Positions 41,491-53,540 of a DNA stretch of 64,000 nucleotides are shown here, one piece after another. This stretch comes from Takakia lepidozioides (taxonomy: Eukaryota; Streptophyta; Takakiopsida; Takakiales; Takakiaceae). The stretch is from contig CM060732.1 in assembly GCA_030704615.1 (NCBI GenBank), positions 18,726,001-18,790,000 on the forward strand, written 5' to 3'. Below the pieces are notes generated by a model. It worked only from the letters and a program-made list of their open reading frames with translations. It made no database searches and was not told the DNA's origin. Position numbers and translations under genes: made by a program. Numbering within the stretch: the first letter of the stretch is position 1; every line of letters starts with the position of its first letter.

Positions 41491-42782
41491 GGGCATGATG
41501 CCTTTGAGGAGGACGTCATTAGCCTGCATGGCAATGAAGTCTTCACCCACATCTTGCCAAAGTGTTTTAAAGAATTCCACCGGAATACCATCTAGGGCAA
41601 GAGCTTTGAGAGGGGCAAGTTTCTCCACAACTACAAAGAGTTCCGCCTGAGTTCCGCGACTGTAAACGAGATAGAGAGCGAAGTTTGGTCAGTGGTCCAG
41701 AGAGAACTATCTGGATTGTGTTCAAAACTAGAAGATGACTTGCAATTCGTTTCAGGGGAATCGTTACAGGCCCCAAACAACTTAGAGGAGTAATCCGCAG
41801 CTAGAGATGCCATATCTTTGGGAGAAGAAATAGAGGAGCCAACCCCGTGACGAAAAGAGCTTTATGGAGGTAGAGGCTTGACGTTGCTTAGCTTTCTGAA
41901 AGAAGTATGATGTCATCTTCGCACCTTGAAGTGACCAATTGACCCCAACTTTACGCTTAAGTGCCAGCTCCTTGGCACTTAAAAGCTTAGCGAGGTTTCG
42001 CTTAGCCGTGTGGTAAGAGTCGAGCATTTGGGGACCAAACTGATTTGATTCAATGACACGCGCTCTAGGACCTTGTAACTTTTGGAGAAATCTCAACGAA
42101 GAAGAGACAGAACCATTGCCAGATTCTCGCCAAGTGGATGCTAGATCGGAGACCAGAGAAGGGAAGTTAAGGATTGCAGGATTAAGTATAAAGTAGCCGC
42201 GACGCTTTACGTGCACTCCAGGGAATGAGAGGGAAATGGAAACTTGAGCGTGATCGAAGTTGGAAAGAATCGGACTTTGAGGAGAGAGCTTGGTCCAATG
42301 CAAACAAGCATGAGACGGCCAGTAAATCCTATCTAACCTAGCCATAGAGAGATCAGGCGGGGGTCTATTGTTAGACCAAGTGAATCTCAGGTGATTAGGA
42401 TCAGGGAGGGAGACATCGGTTAAACCGACAAAGAAACAAAGTTGGTCCCAGGCATTCCGTTCATCAATGGACAAAACATTGATCAGAGGAAACATAACAA
42501 TCCGTTTCAACCATATTGAAAACACCAGAAAAAATCCAATATAAGATAAGGGGATTATCCAAAACCTTGGTACGAAGGAGAGACCACATCTCGGTTCTCT
42601 CGGAGGCTTTGTTCGAAGCATCAATATTAATAAAATTACCACTTAGAGCTCTGAAAGGAGAAGTCTGAGAAGTGATCGCACATTGCACCCTTCCTTGAAT
42701 CCACATTTCCACCTTAAGAAAAGACTTGACCAATGCAAGAGAAATAAGAATTGTTGTGCCACCACGCGAATCTGCGATTGTA
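41440..42782 (-). pseudogene. LINE endonuclease C-terminal part and RT start
   Basis: The minus strand reads RLDRIYWPS and SPILSNFDHAQVSISLSF (the end of an APE endonuclease, with its conserved Asp-His region), then EKLAPLKALALDGIPVEFFK, the start of RT. Frame changes occur near 41820. Confidence 0.75.
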
Positions 42783-43826
42783 CACTACACCGTTTGCGGG
42801 GGGGGGGGGGGGGAGGGGGGGGGGGGGTCTATTCGACGATTTCAAGATCCGCGGCGGATGCAAATATGCGACGTAGCCAGGTCGTCGCATATGCACGACT
42901 TAAAGCGACGCCGCGGAGGTTCCACATCCAACCCCCCTGAAAATCCCCACTAGCGACGCCCCAGGCGTCACAATGACTACAACGCCCGGGGCGCCGCCAT
43001 AGTGATATAGACGCACGAAAAAGAAAAAGAAAAAGAAAAACGTCGTTAATTAGAAGCGATGCCCTGGGGGTCGCTAATTGGAGCGACGTCATGGGGGTCG
43101 TTTTTTAGTTTTGTATTTTGAATTCAAAAAATGGCGGAACACACTTTTGCCACGTAGTGGCAACATCAAATTATTGTCAAACCTAACCCATGAGCATGTG
43201 TTTGCAAGTAGCCAACACGTATCGAGTTCCTAAATCATTCAACGTATTGTTAGGCAAATTTGAACTCTAGACCTCTAGATTATACACACAGTAAGAGACT
43301 TCACACTAACCAACATATCACTTACAAAACTTACACATAATTATATGATTTAATTGTATATAAAGTAGTTCATGCAAACATCGGTTGCTCGTCGGGACCT
43401 CAAAACGACACTCCTGGCGTCGCTCAAATGTAAGCGTCAGGCGTCGCTAAAAATGACTTAGCGAAAATTTAAAAAAAAAACTCAAAAAGTTTTTTTTCCC
43501 GGGGTGCTTGAAGCGACGCCCTGGGCATCGCTAGGGCGCCGCTAGCTCCCAACCGACGTCCGGAAGGTTGCACCAGGGGCCGATCCCCAGTGCGTTACAG
43601 CTGGTCTGCGACGTTTTTTTTTAATTTTACTCAGATGCGATGCTTTGTAGGACTTGGCCAAAATTCACATTTTTGTGGATTTTGGCATTATTTCTACGAC
43701 GCCCAGTGCGTCGCAAGTGGTCGAGCAACGCCTAGGGTGTCGCAAGATGGGGCACGGCGGGGGCGTCGCACAGGAGAGGCGACACGGGGGGACAGACGTC
43801 GCTAAACCCCCCTAAACGTAGTAGTG
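42783..43826. mobile_element. Non-autonomous CACTA element, 1.04 kb
   Basis: Ends read CACTACACCGTTTGCGGGGG and the inverse of CACTACTACGTTTAGGGGG, with a GTA target duplication (42780-42782, 43827-43829). It carries no transposase. Its body is full of GCGACG(C/T)C-type motifs in both orientations and of A/T-rich filler. It interrupts the LINE endonuclease, whose frame resumes on the other side. Confidence 0.88.
42799..42830. repeat. Poly-G tract inside the CACTA end
   Basis: About 30 G with one or two A. The tract extends the terminal G run of the CACTA element and may be assembly-sensitive. Confidence 0.85.
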
Positions 43827-43829
43827 GTA

Positions 43830-44041
43830 GGGTTCCACCAGGAAGCATTCGGCGGCCATAATGAAGAACCGATGTTTTGAATTTGCCTATTATCAAGCTT
43901 GTGCTCTCGTAAGAAGATGATTGCCTCGGAAGAAAGAAGGGAAGATGCCCATTGTTGTATCCGGCGTCTCTTAGGCATGGTTGCATCTGATCCAATGCCT
44001 CTGATATTCCATGAAGTGAGAGACCAAATCATGGTGGCCAA
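43830..44041 (-). pseudogene. LINE endonuclease N-terminus
   Basis: The minus strand starts with the APE motif SLTSWNIRGIGSDATMPKRR, followed by EHKLDNRQIQ. The conserved Asn of WNIRG and the Glu region (normally QETK; here REHK) can be seen. It breaks at NP by the CACTA insertion and resumes at 42779. Confidence 0.75.
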
Positions 44042-45560
44042 GGGAAACAGGCCGTGAATGGTTCACGATTTGATGACTGAAAAGGACTAAAACAGAATTT
44101 TGATCTGATATCTGGATGGTCTCCATATGAAACCCATGATAGAGGAAACCTTGATATCTCTTATAAACCAGACATGCCATGAACCCTAAAAAGAACGTGT
44201 CACATCGTCGGGGCAGAACAGATTCGTCTTTCTCCTCTGACCGAAAAATGAAACTGAAAGAATATGAAATCCCCACAGGGCCAAAATAGCATAGAGAACC
44301 TCAAAAGTAAATATCCTCAAAGGACGCCTGAGAGTAGGCAAGATCCAAGGATGCAAATTATTCATAGCTTCTGACAAAACCCAATAACACGATGTATTCA
44401 ACTCTGAAACCTAGAAGAACAGAGGAAGGGTAAGGGTGACAGAGCTCACCGGGGGAGGAAAAGGCAAGGATAAATCAACATGAGGGATGGAAACGTTGGG
44501 TCGAGTCCCCACTTCATGAACCGGAATGACGGCCATGAGGCTGTCATTGCAATGTGATTTTTCCAATGGGCTCGCATACTTTTATATTTTGATAGTAGCA
44601 TTCACCAGTTTCAACCCCGCCGCATGAATGACCTGCAAAACGGGTCTGTTGTGCTCTGTTCCGAGGTCCTCAGGAAGATTATCACCTGAAATCCAGTTTA
44701 GGAAGCTAAAACCTGCATTGTCCATTCTTATGTCAGATAATCTCATAATAGGGAGTACATGGACATAGTAAGTGTCAGGCCGGGAGATGGAACGGAGGAA
44801 CATATGAGAGCCAAAGAATACCGATGTTTCCGTAGAGAGCTCCAAATGAGGGAAATGTGTCAAGAAGACATCTCTGACCTTGGATAAAACAAAATCCGTT
44901 TCATTCTCTTTTGATATTTACGCCACATCACCTATAGTGATCCAAGCGCTAGCAAAGGTATTCTTACTAGTAATAAGATAGACGGAATTCCATCGGGGAG
45001 TCCAAAAACAATGGGGGTGACACTGATGGGGACCATTAGGGGCCCAATAGGAGAAGCGGATCAGAGAGAGAGAGATCAGCAAATGATTTGAACTGTAAGC
45101 AGGAAGAGGCTAAATTATGTTGAGCTCCTTTAGCAAACTGAAATATTGCAGGAATATCCGACTTCAGAGTGGAGGAGACGGGGGATTTGAGGAGGAGAAG
45201 AAACAACTGAGGGCTGACAGAAGGAGAGGGTGGAGAGCCGAATCCGCGAACCCTTTTGGCTAGGGGAGACAGCGGTGGGGAGGTGTCCATACGTTTTCTG
45301 GAGGTGCCTGCAACATTCTTCATATTTGTCTGAGGAGGGTCAGCGCCCATGGCCTGGGGAGGAACCTCACTGTCCAGCTTCGCCTTCCGCAGAACGGGAC
45401 TATCTGTTTTAACATGACCTTCATAAGGACAATGATGACAAATAACGTTGAAATTTTTCTCTTGCACACCACAATAGAAATAAATGATTTATCAAAAATA
45501 TGCGCCGAGTGGTTTGAACAACGATCCCTAGGTGGAATGGTCTGGGTTATACCCAATCAC
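44042..45560 (-). pseudogene. LINE ORF1 region with CCHC knuckle
   Basis: On the minus strand CHHCPYEGHVKTDS at about 45405-45450 is a CX2CX4HX4C knuckle whose last Cys is now Ser. A Pro/Ser-rich part and a conserved block at 44582-44880 (MRLSDIRMDNAGFSFLNW) follow. The N-terminal domain of plant LINE ORF1 proteins was not found, so the LINE is probably truncated at its 5' end by the junction at about 45.6 kb. Confidence 0.6.
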
Positions 45561-45671
45561 TTTGTGATGTAAGCCTTCATGGCCTCCTCTCATGGTTATT
45601 TTTTCCATGAGTTCTTTAATATGACTTAAAGGGCTTCCTCCCCTTTCTTTAAAAAAAAAAAAAACAACAAC

Positions 45672-46107
45672 GACGTAGTCATTAACGATATGTATGCGCA
45701 TGACAGCTGTAAAGTGATTTTATTTTAGTGTGAGACTAACTACAATATATCTAGTTATCTAATTTTAACACTTGAAATTGATTCAAGTGTTAAATCAAGT
45801 ATCAAGATCTAAACTTGATACCTAAAACATCTTATCCTCACGCTTGTTGGTCGTGCGGCTCATCTTTCTTGAGTTAAGCCTGCACGACCGAGAGCTCTCT
45901 CTCTCTGCATGTGAATGTGTGAGGATGTGAGGTTGTTTATAGGAGAGTAGCTTGTTGTAGGCGGATTCTCCGTAGCATCGTGGGCTTAACTAAAATATGA
46001 GTGAGTTTATAGTGTGAAATCATTATGGCAGACTAATTTGTGTGTGTATCTGTGTTGTGTGGTTTGATCAACGATGTAATTGTGTAGCGATATGTATGCG
46101 CACAACA
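45672..46107 (+). mobile_element. End-only remnant of a third MTase-family retroelement
   Basis: This shows partial A (45672-45705), GC, B (45708-46021) and A (46022-46107), the same A-GC-B-A order as the right ends of the two large copies. It is closest to the inner one (GATATGTATGCGCA(C/T)(A/G)ACA; ATGGCAGACTAA) but strongly diverged. The joint reads GACAGCTGTA. All internal sequence is gone. Confidence 0.8.
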
Positions 46108-46668
46108 GCTACCTTGCTCTCAATTTTTAGCTGGCCTCTTTGCCTCTTGGTTCACATTCGTCACTTGCCTCTTTCTCGTCCCGATTTAAAAAAATGATAG
46201 AGGGCACTGACCCCTCTTTGGGGAAAAAAAAACAACCGTTATTGTCAGGGCGTGGTTTTTCTGCCATTTTTGTCCCTCCGCTAGTTGGCAGAATCCCCTA
46301 GTAGTAGGTAGCAGATTATTTGAGTAGGTCGCAGAATGCTCGCCAGAATCCTCGATCAGGCAGCTTACTGAGCAGAATGGTGCTGCTCGGCACCTTCCAT
46401 GGCATTAAGGTCTGGGGTGGCATTTTCTGCGGTTTTCTTTGTTGGAAGCCATTGGCGACTTTGTGATCCGGAAGCCATTCTGCATGCAGAATGGTGACCA
46501 TGTGAGTGGCGGGGCCTGCGGCATGATCTTCGGCCTGAGAAACCTCCGCGTGTGGGGCAGAAAATGCCACCCCAGACCTTAACGGGCAGTTTCCGTAAAC
46601 TGACCACAACCGATGGTTCGGTAAGGCAGCTTAGGGGGCAGATTGGCCCGCCCCACACACATTCCTTA
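46108..46668. other. Non-coding stretch with strong inverted repeats
   Basis: A perfect 26-bp inverted repeat (46405-46430 with 46557-46582) encloses a perfect 20-bp palindrome (46475-46494). This is probably a small hairpin-type element or MITE remnant. A minus-strand open frame across it has no recognised domain. Confidence 0.6.
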
Positions 46669-47052
46669 GAGCATCTCCACAGTGCCACGGTACCTGCCCC
46701 AAAACGGCAATCTACCGGCGCGGGGTCCAAAAAGGTGCTCCACGGTTGGCTTAGCCCGACAAATTTGCTGCCGGCCTGCCTTAATCCTCCCTTGCCCGGC
46801 ACTTTTTCCAATTATACCGGGACCTCGCCAACCACGCTACATTAAACTTGTGAGTTATTTGGGAGTTAATGCGATATGATGTCCTCGGTCAACGCGCCCA
46901 GATTGTGATCTAGAGGGCAGGCCTGCCCCAGGCTATCTCTACCGTGTCTCATACCGTCCCAACCATGGAGTTCCAACCAACCCCTCCCTGCAAAAATTAC
47001 CGTCGGCCCTGTAACCAAGGCATGCCGTGCCTTGCTCACCGTGGAGATGCTC
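46669..47052. mobile_element. PIF/Harbinger-type MITE 1
   Basis: 384 bp with terminal inverted repeats GAGCATCTCCACAGTG and CACCGTGGAGATGCTC. A TTA duplication is at 46666-46668 and 47053-47055. Confidence 0.85.
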
Positions 47053-47055
47053 TTA

Positions 47056-47462
47056 GACCATCCCCACTGGTGGCTCTGGATGTGGGTACATCAAGTGCCT
47101 TTTATTGAGGCTTGTGCAGAGTGCTCGAGAAGGTGGGGGTGCCTGCAGCTGGATTGCTCCCCGCCGGTTGCACGGCAAACCTCACGCCACCCTCCCGGTC
47201 AACCTCTCGCTCGCCAGCGTCTCACGTGTGGGATGATCGCCTCACTCCAGATGCGCGCTGAACTCGTCTGACGTTGACTTGCATGAGCCATACCGGGCCC
47301 GAAGGACACGGCAAGGTCCGGGGTCCGGTTCCAATTTGGAGCGCACGGAACGTTACCGCGCATTGTAACGTGCAGCGGTGGGGCATGGTTTTTGTGTCTT
47401 ATCTCTATGACACGGAACTTTGCCGCTTCCGTGGCTGATAGCAGGCCCCGGTGGGGATGCTC
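47056..47462. mobile_element. PIF/Harbinger-type MITE 2
   Basis: 407 bp from GACCATCCCCAC to GTGGGGATGCTC, flanked by TTA (47053-47055 and 47463-47465). It abuts MITE 1 and uses the same TTA. Confidence 0.8.
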
Positions 47463-47465
47463 TTA

Positions 47466-48770
47466 GTACTTACAGACGTACAGACTCAACTGTGCAGGTC
47501 AAGGATACCCTCACACACGCAGCTATAATCGTTTGATTATGAAATTCATGAAGTCCATCAGACGCTCGAGTATAGCTAATTGGCATCGGATGGGTTTCTA
47601 GTGAAGTTGGTGGACATCCTTTTTGCATCTTGCGGGCGCCCAACCCCATCTTTAAAAAGTATTGGAAGGGCTTGGCCAGCAGGGATGGAACAACGATGCA
47701 GCTCTCGTCAAGAAGGGGTTCAAGGCCAGGAAGCGGGCATGCGCATATGTTAGGTTTAAGGATTGTGAAGAATGCAAGTTTTAACAGGTCTTGAAGCAGC
47801 CTCAGCATATTCTCTTCAAATCAAGGTCTGATTTTCCTGGAAGTTTGGGATTATCTTGCAGGCATTGCCATGAAGTGCACATTCGTATGAGTAAGGTATC
47901 ATCTCAAGGCGATATATTATGTTCGTTCTGTTGTAGTTAATCCGCGAGGAACGGTGCATTGCTCTTGCATTTGAACGGGAGCTGTAGTCGTTTAAGAGGA
48001 GGAATTGATGTGTAGATGGTTCATTCAACGTCATGCTCCCATCAAGCAGAGGTGTTTTGTCCGTCGAGATTTTAAATGCAGTGAGGCATGTAACGATCTT
48101 TCCCATCGGCTGCCTCCGTGGGTCTCGTGTTATGGTATGGTTGTACAGTATGAGAGTCTCCCGGCGCGGTCCGTCCACCAAGATACGGATTTTCGGTCAT
48201 ACCTTTCTCAGACTCTGCCATTACCCGAAATGTGGCTACTGTGAATCTTTCATGCTATCACACAATGCAGGGGGCGTGGCCTCCAAACTGTAGATTAGGT
48301 TTATGTTTGTGTGTGCACTCTTGTTGGGTTCAAATTCGAGCTAGACGTAGTAACTAACAGGCTTGTGTATGAGGGCAAGTGATTGTCCATACATCAGGGT
48401 GTTGCCTAGTGCCTTCGGAGACCAGTCGCAGCAGTCATGCATATCGTACTCCAAGACATAGTTTGAGTTCTACTGAGTGGAAGCAAGTGGCTCTGTCATT
48501 GTCAGGGTTCTCTGCGACCCAGAGTGCATGAGCATCATTGGTGAAGCTGTTAGTAGAGAGAGAATAGACTCATGCCGTTCCCTGCAAATGTTTATCTTAG
48601 CTTATCCCGCAACTCAGTTGCACGTACAAACTTATTTTCCTGTACCTGCCATTAAGGTGCTCGTCCACATGCAAATTCTACAGTCTGGTTGCAGGGTTAT
48701 TGATTTGCATTTACTACAGAAATGACTTGCCTGTCACTCTGGATTGTGTGCAGGGCCGACAGAATGTACT
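47466..48770. other. Intergenic stretch, no gene recognised
   Basis: Several open frames of 60-120 codons overlap on both strands (for example 47816-48181 minus), without motifs, clear splice structure or codon bias. I see nothing firm. Confidence 0.4.
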
Positions 48771-48825
48771 GATAAGACGTCGTTTGCCGTAGCCTTGTGG
48801 CCATAGACCCCACGGCCTTGGGGAT
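48771..48825 (+). repeat. Dispersed repeat module, copy 1
   Basis: AAGACGTCGTTTGCCGTAGC continues into CTTGTGGCCATAGACCCC. A close match lies at 50131-50173. Confidence 0.65.
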
Positions 48826-48997
48826 AGAGAGAGAGATAGGGCTTTTCTTGTCATGACAAGAATGGATCGGTCATTACAGACCAGATCTTTAGTTTTTCTT
48901 ACAACAACTTAGACAATACAGCCTTGCAAGCAAGGCACCGTCACCATATCTGTAGCTTACCCTTTCGTATGTCACATTTTTCCGAAGAGGAGATCGG

Positions 48998-49081
48998 GCG
49001 GGTGGAGTGGTGGAGTGGGGGGGAAGGCGGGGGTAAGGCGCGGCGGAGAGGTGGTGTGCGGGGTGGGTGGGTGGGTGGTGT
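48998..49081 (+). other. G-rich tract with G-quadruplex potential
   Basis: Runs of G including GGGGTGGGTGGGTGGGTGG at about 49059-49077. Four closely spaced G3 runs can form a quadruplex. No gene is attached to it. Confidence 0.6.
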
Positions 49082-52000
49082 TCATTTGGAAAAAGCACGC
49101 CCTATCTTCATAGTGGAAGTCATCATACTGAAAAGTATTCTCACTCACTGTACCGTCACACATGGTTTACCACAAAACCGAAATCCGTGCTGCTTGGTAT
49201 GTGGACTGCAAGTCCGTGACCTATATTGTCAGCCTAGCCTTAACTCAAGCAAACCAGCCTTACTTCGAACCACAGAAATCTGTGTGTGTCATAGTACACG
49301 TGTGAATACAACACTTCTCTACGAGGACAATTCGGTTTCAGCAAAGTTACTGCAAAACGAGCGTTGCGCAGTGGTTGTTGCTTCATTCGACAGGTGATTG
49401 CCACCTTCTTTCCAAAGTACTCTATAGCAAAACTTACACATACAGCTTAGAGATCCATGAAAAGTGAAGGACCCTCACCTGTGCCCATCCCAAAAATCAA
49501 CACATTCAACAGAATGCGTGTTAGTGAGGATGCGCAAGGTGAGTAGTAGGTCTTTGGGCTTGCTGTCGCTGTCCAACATGCAGATCTAAGCAAGTGAAAG
49601 ATTGCTAGAGTAAGAGCAAAGGTTTGTATCTGGACAGACCCTTGTAAGCTTGAGGTAGACCTGCTCGAGTCATTGCACAAGCAATTGCCAAAAACAGGTA
49701 AAGGTTGAGAAACACTTCCTGTTCTTGTGAAAAAGGAAGTCCTGGCTTCCCTATATGCATAGGAAGCTCGACCAGCAGAATTAAGGCAGGGCTGCAGCCT
49801 TGATAGCTGCAGCCCTGTTGATACCTCTTGAAGGCCAAGCTTGGTGTGCCCGACACTCCGCCTGTGGTTTCAGGTAGTCGTCAATTGTACTTAGCTGCCT
49901 TTTGTATTTGAGTAGTAAATGGCAGGGTCAGGGTTCTGAGACCCTAAATTTAAACCAGCTTAAGGGTACTCATTAAATCACTCAAGGCCTCTAATGACAT
50001 AGGCGATTGTTCACCTAGTCACATAGGCCATTTTTGCAGCATGTGCCTACTTGTCAATTTTAGGACATCCTTCGGAAATATTACTCCATGCCTCACGAGA
50101 AATTCTACCCAGGTTTAAAGAGAGAGAGAATGTAAGACGTTGTTTGTCATAGCCTTGTGGCCATTGACCCCGCACCCAGTTTATATGTTATGTCCTAAGA
50201 CGTGTCCTCAGAACTGTAGTACCCTCCCAGCTACAAAAGATCCATAGACAAGGTCCCTGCCAAAGGGGTCCAGCCAATATTTCTCCCCCCCCCCCCCCCC
50301 CCCCCTCATGTATCCTTCACTTACCTCTCACAATTTCAGGGATACAGGAGGTTGGGATGCACATGTGTGTTGGCTCTCTCTAAAGGCCTCTTTTCACACG
50401 TGGTCTTAAAACTGGTGTTTCAAGGAGGTTAGGAGGTAGGAAGAGATTGTAAGGTGGAGACATGCATGTGTGTGGGCTAAGAGTGAGAGGCTAATTGTAA
50501 CAAGGAGATACTTCCCCATACTGGGGTAATGCCTTCTTTTGAGGTTGGATGTGTGTGAAATAGCTGAAGGCCCGTGCCACCAGGTTTTGCACTTGTTTTC
50601 ATGCCTGTTTCGATCTAGATGAGCAGTTTGACCTTGTGGTAGTTGCAACCATGTAGTGATGGTTTATAACCACATGAGAGTAGGATATCGTCTTCTCGAG
50701 TTGTTACAGCAACCCTGCTTGGAGAGTACACGTCACCTGAAAGGTGAGAGGTAGTGCATTCACTATGATACGAAGAAATGGCCTTATCTATGCATTCTAC
50801 CTTCTTATAGGGGGGTGAGTGTGTAAGACAATGTGCCGAGTAGGGATTTTGGGCAATAGTAGTGGCTGCAGACCACTGCCAATCTGAGGTCATTTTCTCA
50901 GACAGCATCCCACCTCAATACATTCAATCCTGCCCCTGTGAGGTAGAGATGCCTTCATGACAGCACCATAGTAACTTCCACAGGAAGTCAGCAAACCATG
51001 TCTTAGTTCATGAGGACCAAATCATTTCATGAGATGGTTGCAGGCAGAGGAAGAACACAAACAGAATTCAGTAGGCCATCTTATGAGCGCTATTTTTGAG
51101 TGCCAATAGCTGCACTGGAAGCTTTGATTGCGAATAAGTGCAGAGTGTGAGGCAGTTAAATAACCCATTTGTAACATGTGTGTGCGCGTGCGTAGTGCAA
51201 GGGTTTTCAGGATGGGATGTGAGGGAGAGGGTTGTTGGGTTTGTCTCTTGATTAGATACGACCTTGTTGACGCAGATGAGTATCTTGTGAATACCACACG
51301 TTCTGCAGAACTGTCCTCATGACCAGAGACCCCGCAGCCCTCCTTGAATTGACTGATGTGCCAAATCCATTAACCCAAACGTCATCTCAGTTATTCCAAA
51401 TTACTAGATTCTCTTGAAAGAGGTTTGGAGTGTTGTGTCACATGGCAATGAGCTTTAGGCATGTTGTCACAACTCGGGAGGTCGTGTCAGTGTCGATGCG
51501 GTGTTTCAGGCTTGCTAGACCGGGAGACCACAAATTTGCTCCTGGTAAATAGGTGTAAACGATCCTGCAGCAGATCATGCAATGCAACTCGAATTCCTCG
51601 AAGATTATCTTTCATTCCATGTTCTCCATTGTTGGTGAGAACTTTAGTGGAGTGACAAAGGATATAAGTAGAGACATGATGCAAGCAAAGATAGCTGGGG
51701 CCAATGCTATCAATGGTTCTATTTCCATGGAAGCCCAAAACACTAGGGAGAGTCATGCAAGTGAGTCTATTAATAATATTGGGTTGATGTGAGCAAGTCA
51801 TCAGTGCAAGGGCAACTGTAGTTCTCGGGAGACTGGCAGTGTCTTGGATGCCATTCATGCTCTTTGCTGTAAAAAAGTGGGCCTCTCCCTCTCCCTATTC
51901 AGCAAATTCCTCAATTTCCTGTGTTACTGCTCGCAAAGCTTTTCTGCTCTCAAGATTGGGAACGCAGATGTATAATGAGGGTTGAAACAAGATATTTGTA

Positions 52001-52300
52001 TCCTAGAAGGCGCAGTGCTCCCCTCCACAGACCTGTCCTGTGCTTGACAGCCAGGCAACAATGTTTCTTTGATCTGGATTGTGTGCAAGTCCGCCGGACA
52101 ATTCACTCCCGGTGATGGAATTCTGTCTACATGATATTCCATCAACCATGCATCATAATCCTCCTGCTGCATTATGCAAACCACAGGTGGAGAAATGTGT
52201 GCAATGCAAGTGGATTTTTTGTTATGCTAAGCAAATGCATAACCAGCATCAGGTAGGATATGTAATTATGCAAATGTAATGTGGTCTAACAACAAACATG
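49082..52300. other. Intergenic stretch with low-complexity tracts
   Basis: This contains the second copy of the dispersed module (50131-50173) and a poly-C run at about 50285-50306. Open frames are short, overlapping and without recognisable motifs. No RNA gene was seen. Confidence 0.4.
50285..50306. repeat. Poly-C run
   Basis: About 22 consecutive C. The length is likely to be unreliable in sequencing. Confidence 0.85.
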
Positions 52301-53540
52301 GTCACCTCACCAGTATAAATATGGAATACATATGAAATATTATACGTAGCGTACACGATTCTGACCGTACGGGAGCGTCAATTTGCACTCCCGGACACGG
52401 CACGCTACCGACCTTTTCGGGTGGCGACGGCAGCCGCCCGTCGCCCTGTCGACTCCGACCGCTCTGACGTACGTCTGACGTTCGGCGACGGACAACGCTA
52501 ACGATAACGGGCTGTACCACCGTCTTTCCCCAGCCACGTCACCAACCGTCACCAACCGCATCTGGGCAGCTGACCGCGGTCAGACGGCAGTTAGGCAGCT
52601 CAGGTAACCCCTAGCTGCTGTCAGCTTAACTGCACTCGCCCAGTCAGCCTAACATGCTCCCCATTTATGCCTCGTCTTTTGCTCGCTGTGTTTTTGGTAC
52701 CTGGCCCTTTGACTCGCTGCTCCCCAAAATTAATTATCGTTGCGAAATTCTTGACTTGTGCAATGCCCGGCCCCCCAACCTTGCTAAACCACGCAAAATT
52801 GTGGGAAAGGTTTGCATTTATGGGTTGAAATAGCCCTGGGAGATCGATTAGGGCTAACCCTAACCCTAGCCAACGTGGCGCCCATGTCAGCTATCCTAAT
52901 GGTGCTGTAACTGGCGTTAGTTAGCAGAGTGGGGACCACGCAGTTGGTACAGGGTGAGGCAGGCGGGGTGTCGTGGTTAGGTGACTGGTTTCGTGTGGGT
53001 GAGTGGAACCCTAAGCCCGGCAGCTGGGACGTATCTTGAATAAGCAAGCACAGCTTTTAGACAGGGAAGTCGGGTCGGAAAATGGTGGAGGCAGCGGGTG
53101 GATGGCTATCATCATCGTCATCATCACTCCCCAAGTCGAAGGACAGATTAATCATAATTGGGGGCATGTCACTGTGATTAGGAGGAGATTGATGGATAGT
53201 CAAGTACTGGTTAATTGTGAGAGTATGATCCTTGGGCCGACACTGTCAGGGGCGACGGAGAACGACGGCGCTTCTTTCCAGCGACGTCGAAAGCGGCAGC
53301 GCGAACAAGACTTGGGTGGGCAGAGGAGTGCCCACTAGTCCCGTGACCAGGTTCACGATTGTCATCTTGAGCTTCACAACTGGCAATTCATGCATATCTG
53401 AACGAGAGCTAGCCTGATATTCCAGGGGGTTGTTGCACTGTCGTGTATAAGGATAGGTTGTCTGTAGATACACCAATATATATGAGCATGTGTGGAATTT
53501 GAAAATTAAGATTGCTCTGCGTGATGTAGCAGTTAGCGAC
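52301..53540. other. GC-rich intergenic stretch, no gene recognised
   Basis: A GC-rich block at about 52360-52600 has repeated CGAC/GACG motifs. It is followed by a short telomere-like CTAACCCTAACCCTAG at about 52855-52870. No convincing coding frame. Confidence 0.35.

Larger units (their letters stand above)
1340..45560 (-). mobile_element. Old plant LINE, interrupted by the whole nest
   Basis: Pieces of one non-LTR retrotransposon are found in order on the minus strand. ORF1 with a CCHC knuckle is at 44.4-45.5 kb. The APE endonuclease is at 43.83-44.04 and 41.8-42.78 kb. Reverse transcriptase is at 40.2-41.8 kb, the post-RT region at 37.3-38.06 kb, a short piece is at 36723-36842, and a putative RNase H-like end is at about 1340-1761. 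Each gap is filled by a later insertion with its own terminal repeats: 1762-36722, 36843-37300, about 38066-40190 and 42783-43826. Joining the flanks of the 35-kb insertion gives an in-frame continuation, which supports one original element. Stops and frameshifts are frequent, so it is dead. Confidence 0.7.

Noticed and set aside
52855-52870. Interstitial telomere repeat
   Set aside because: Only about two and a half CCCTAA units, easily a chance telo-box.
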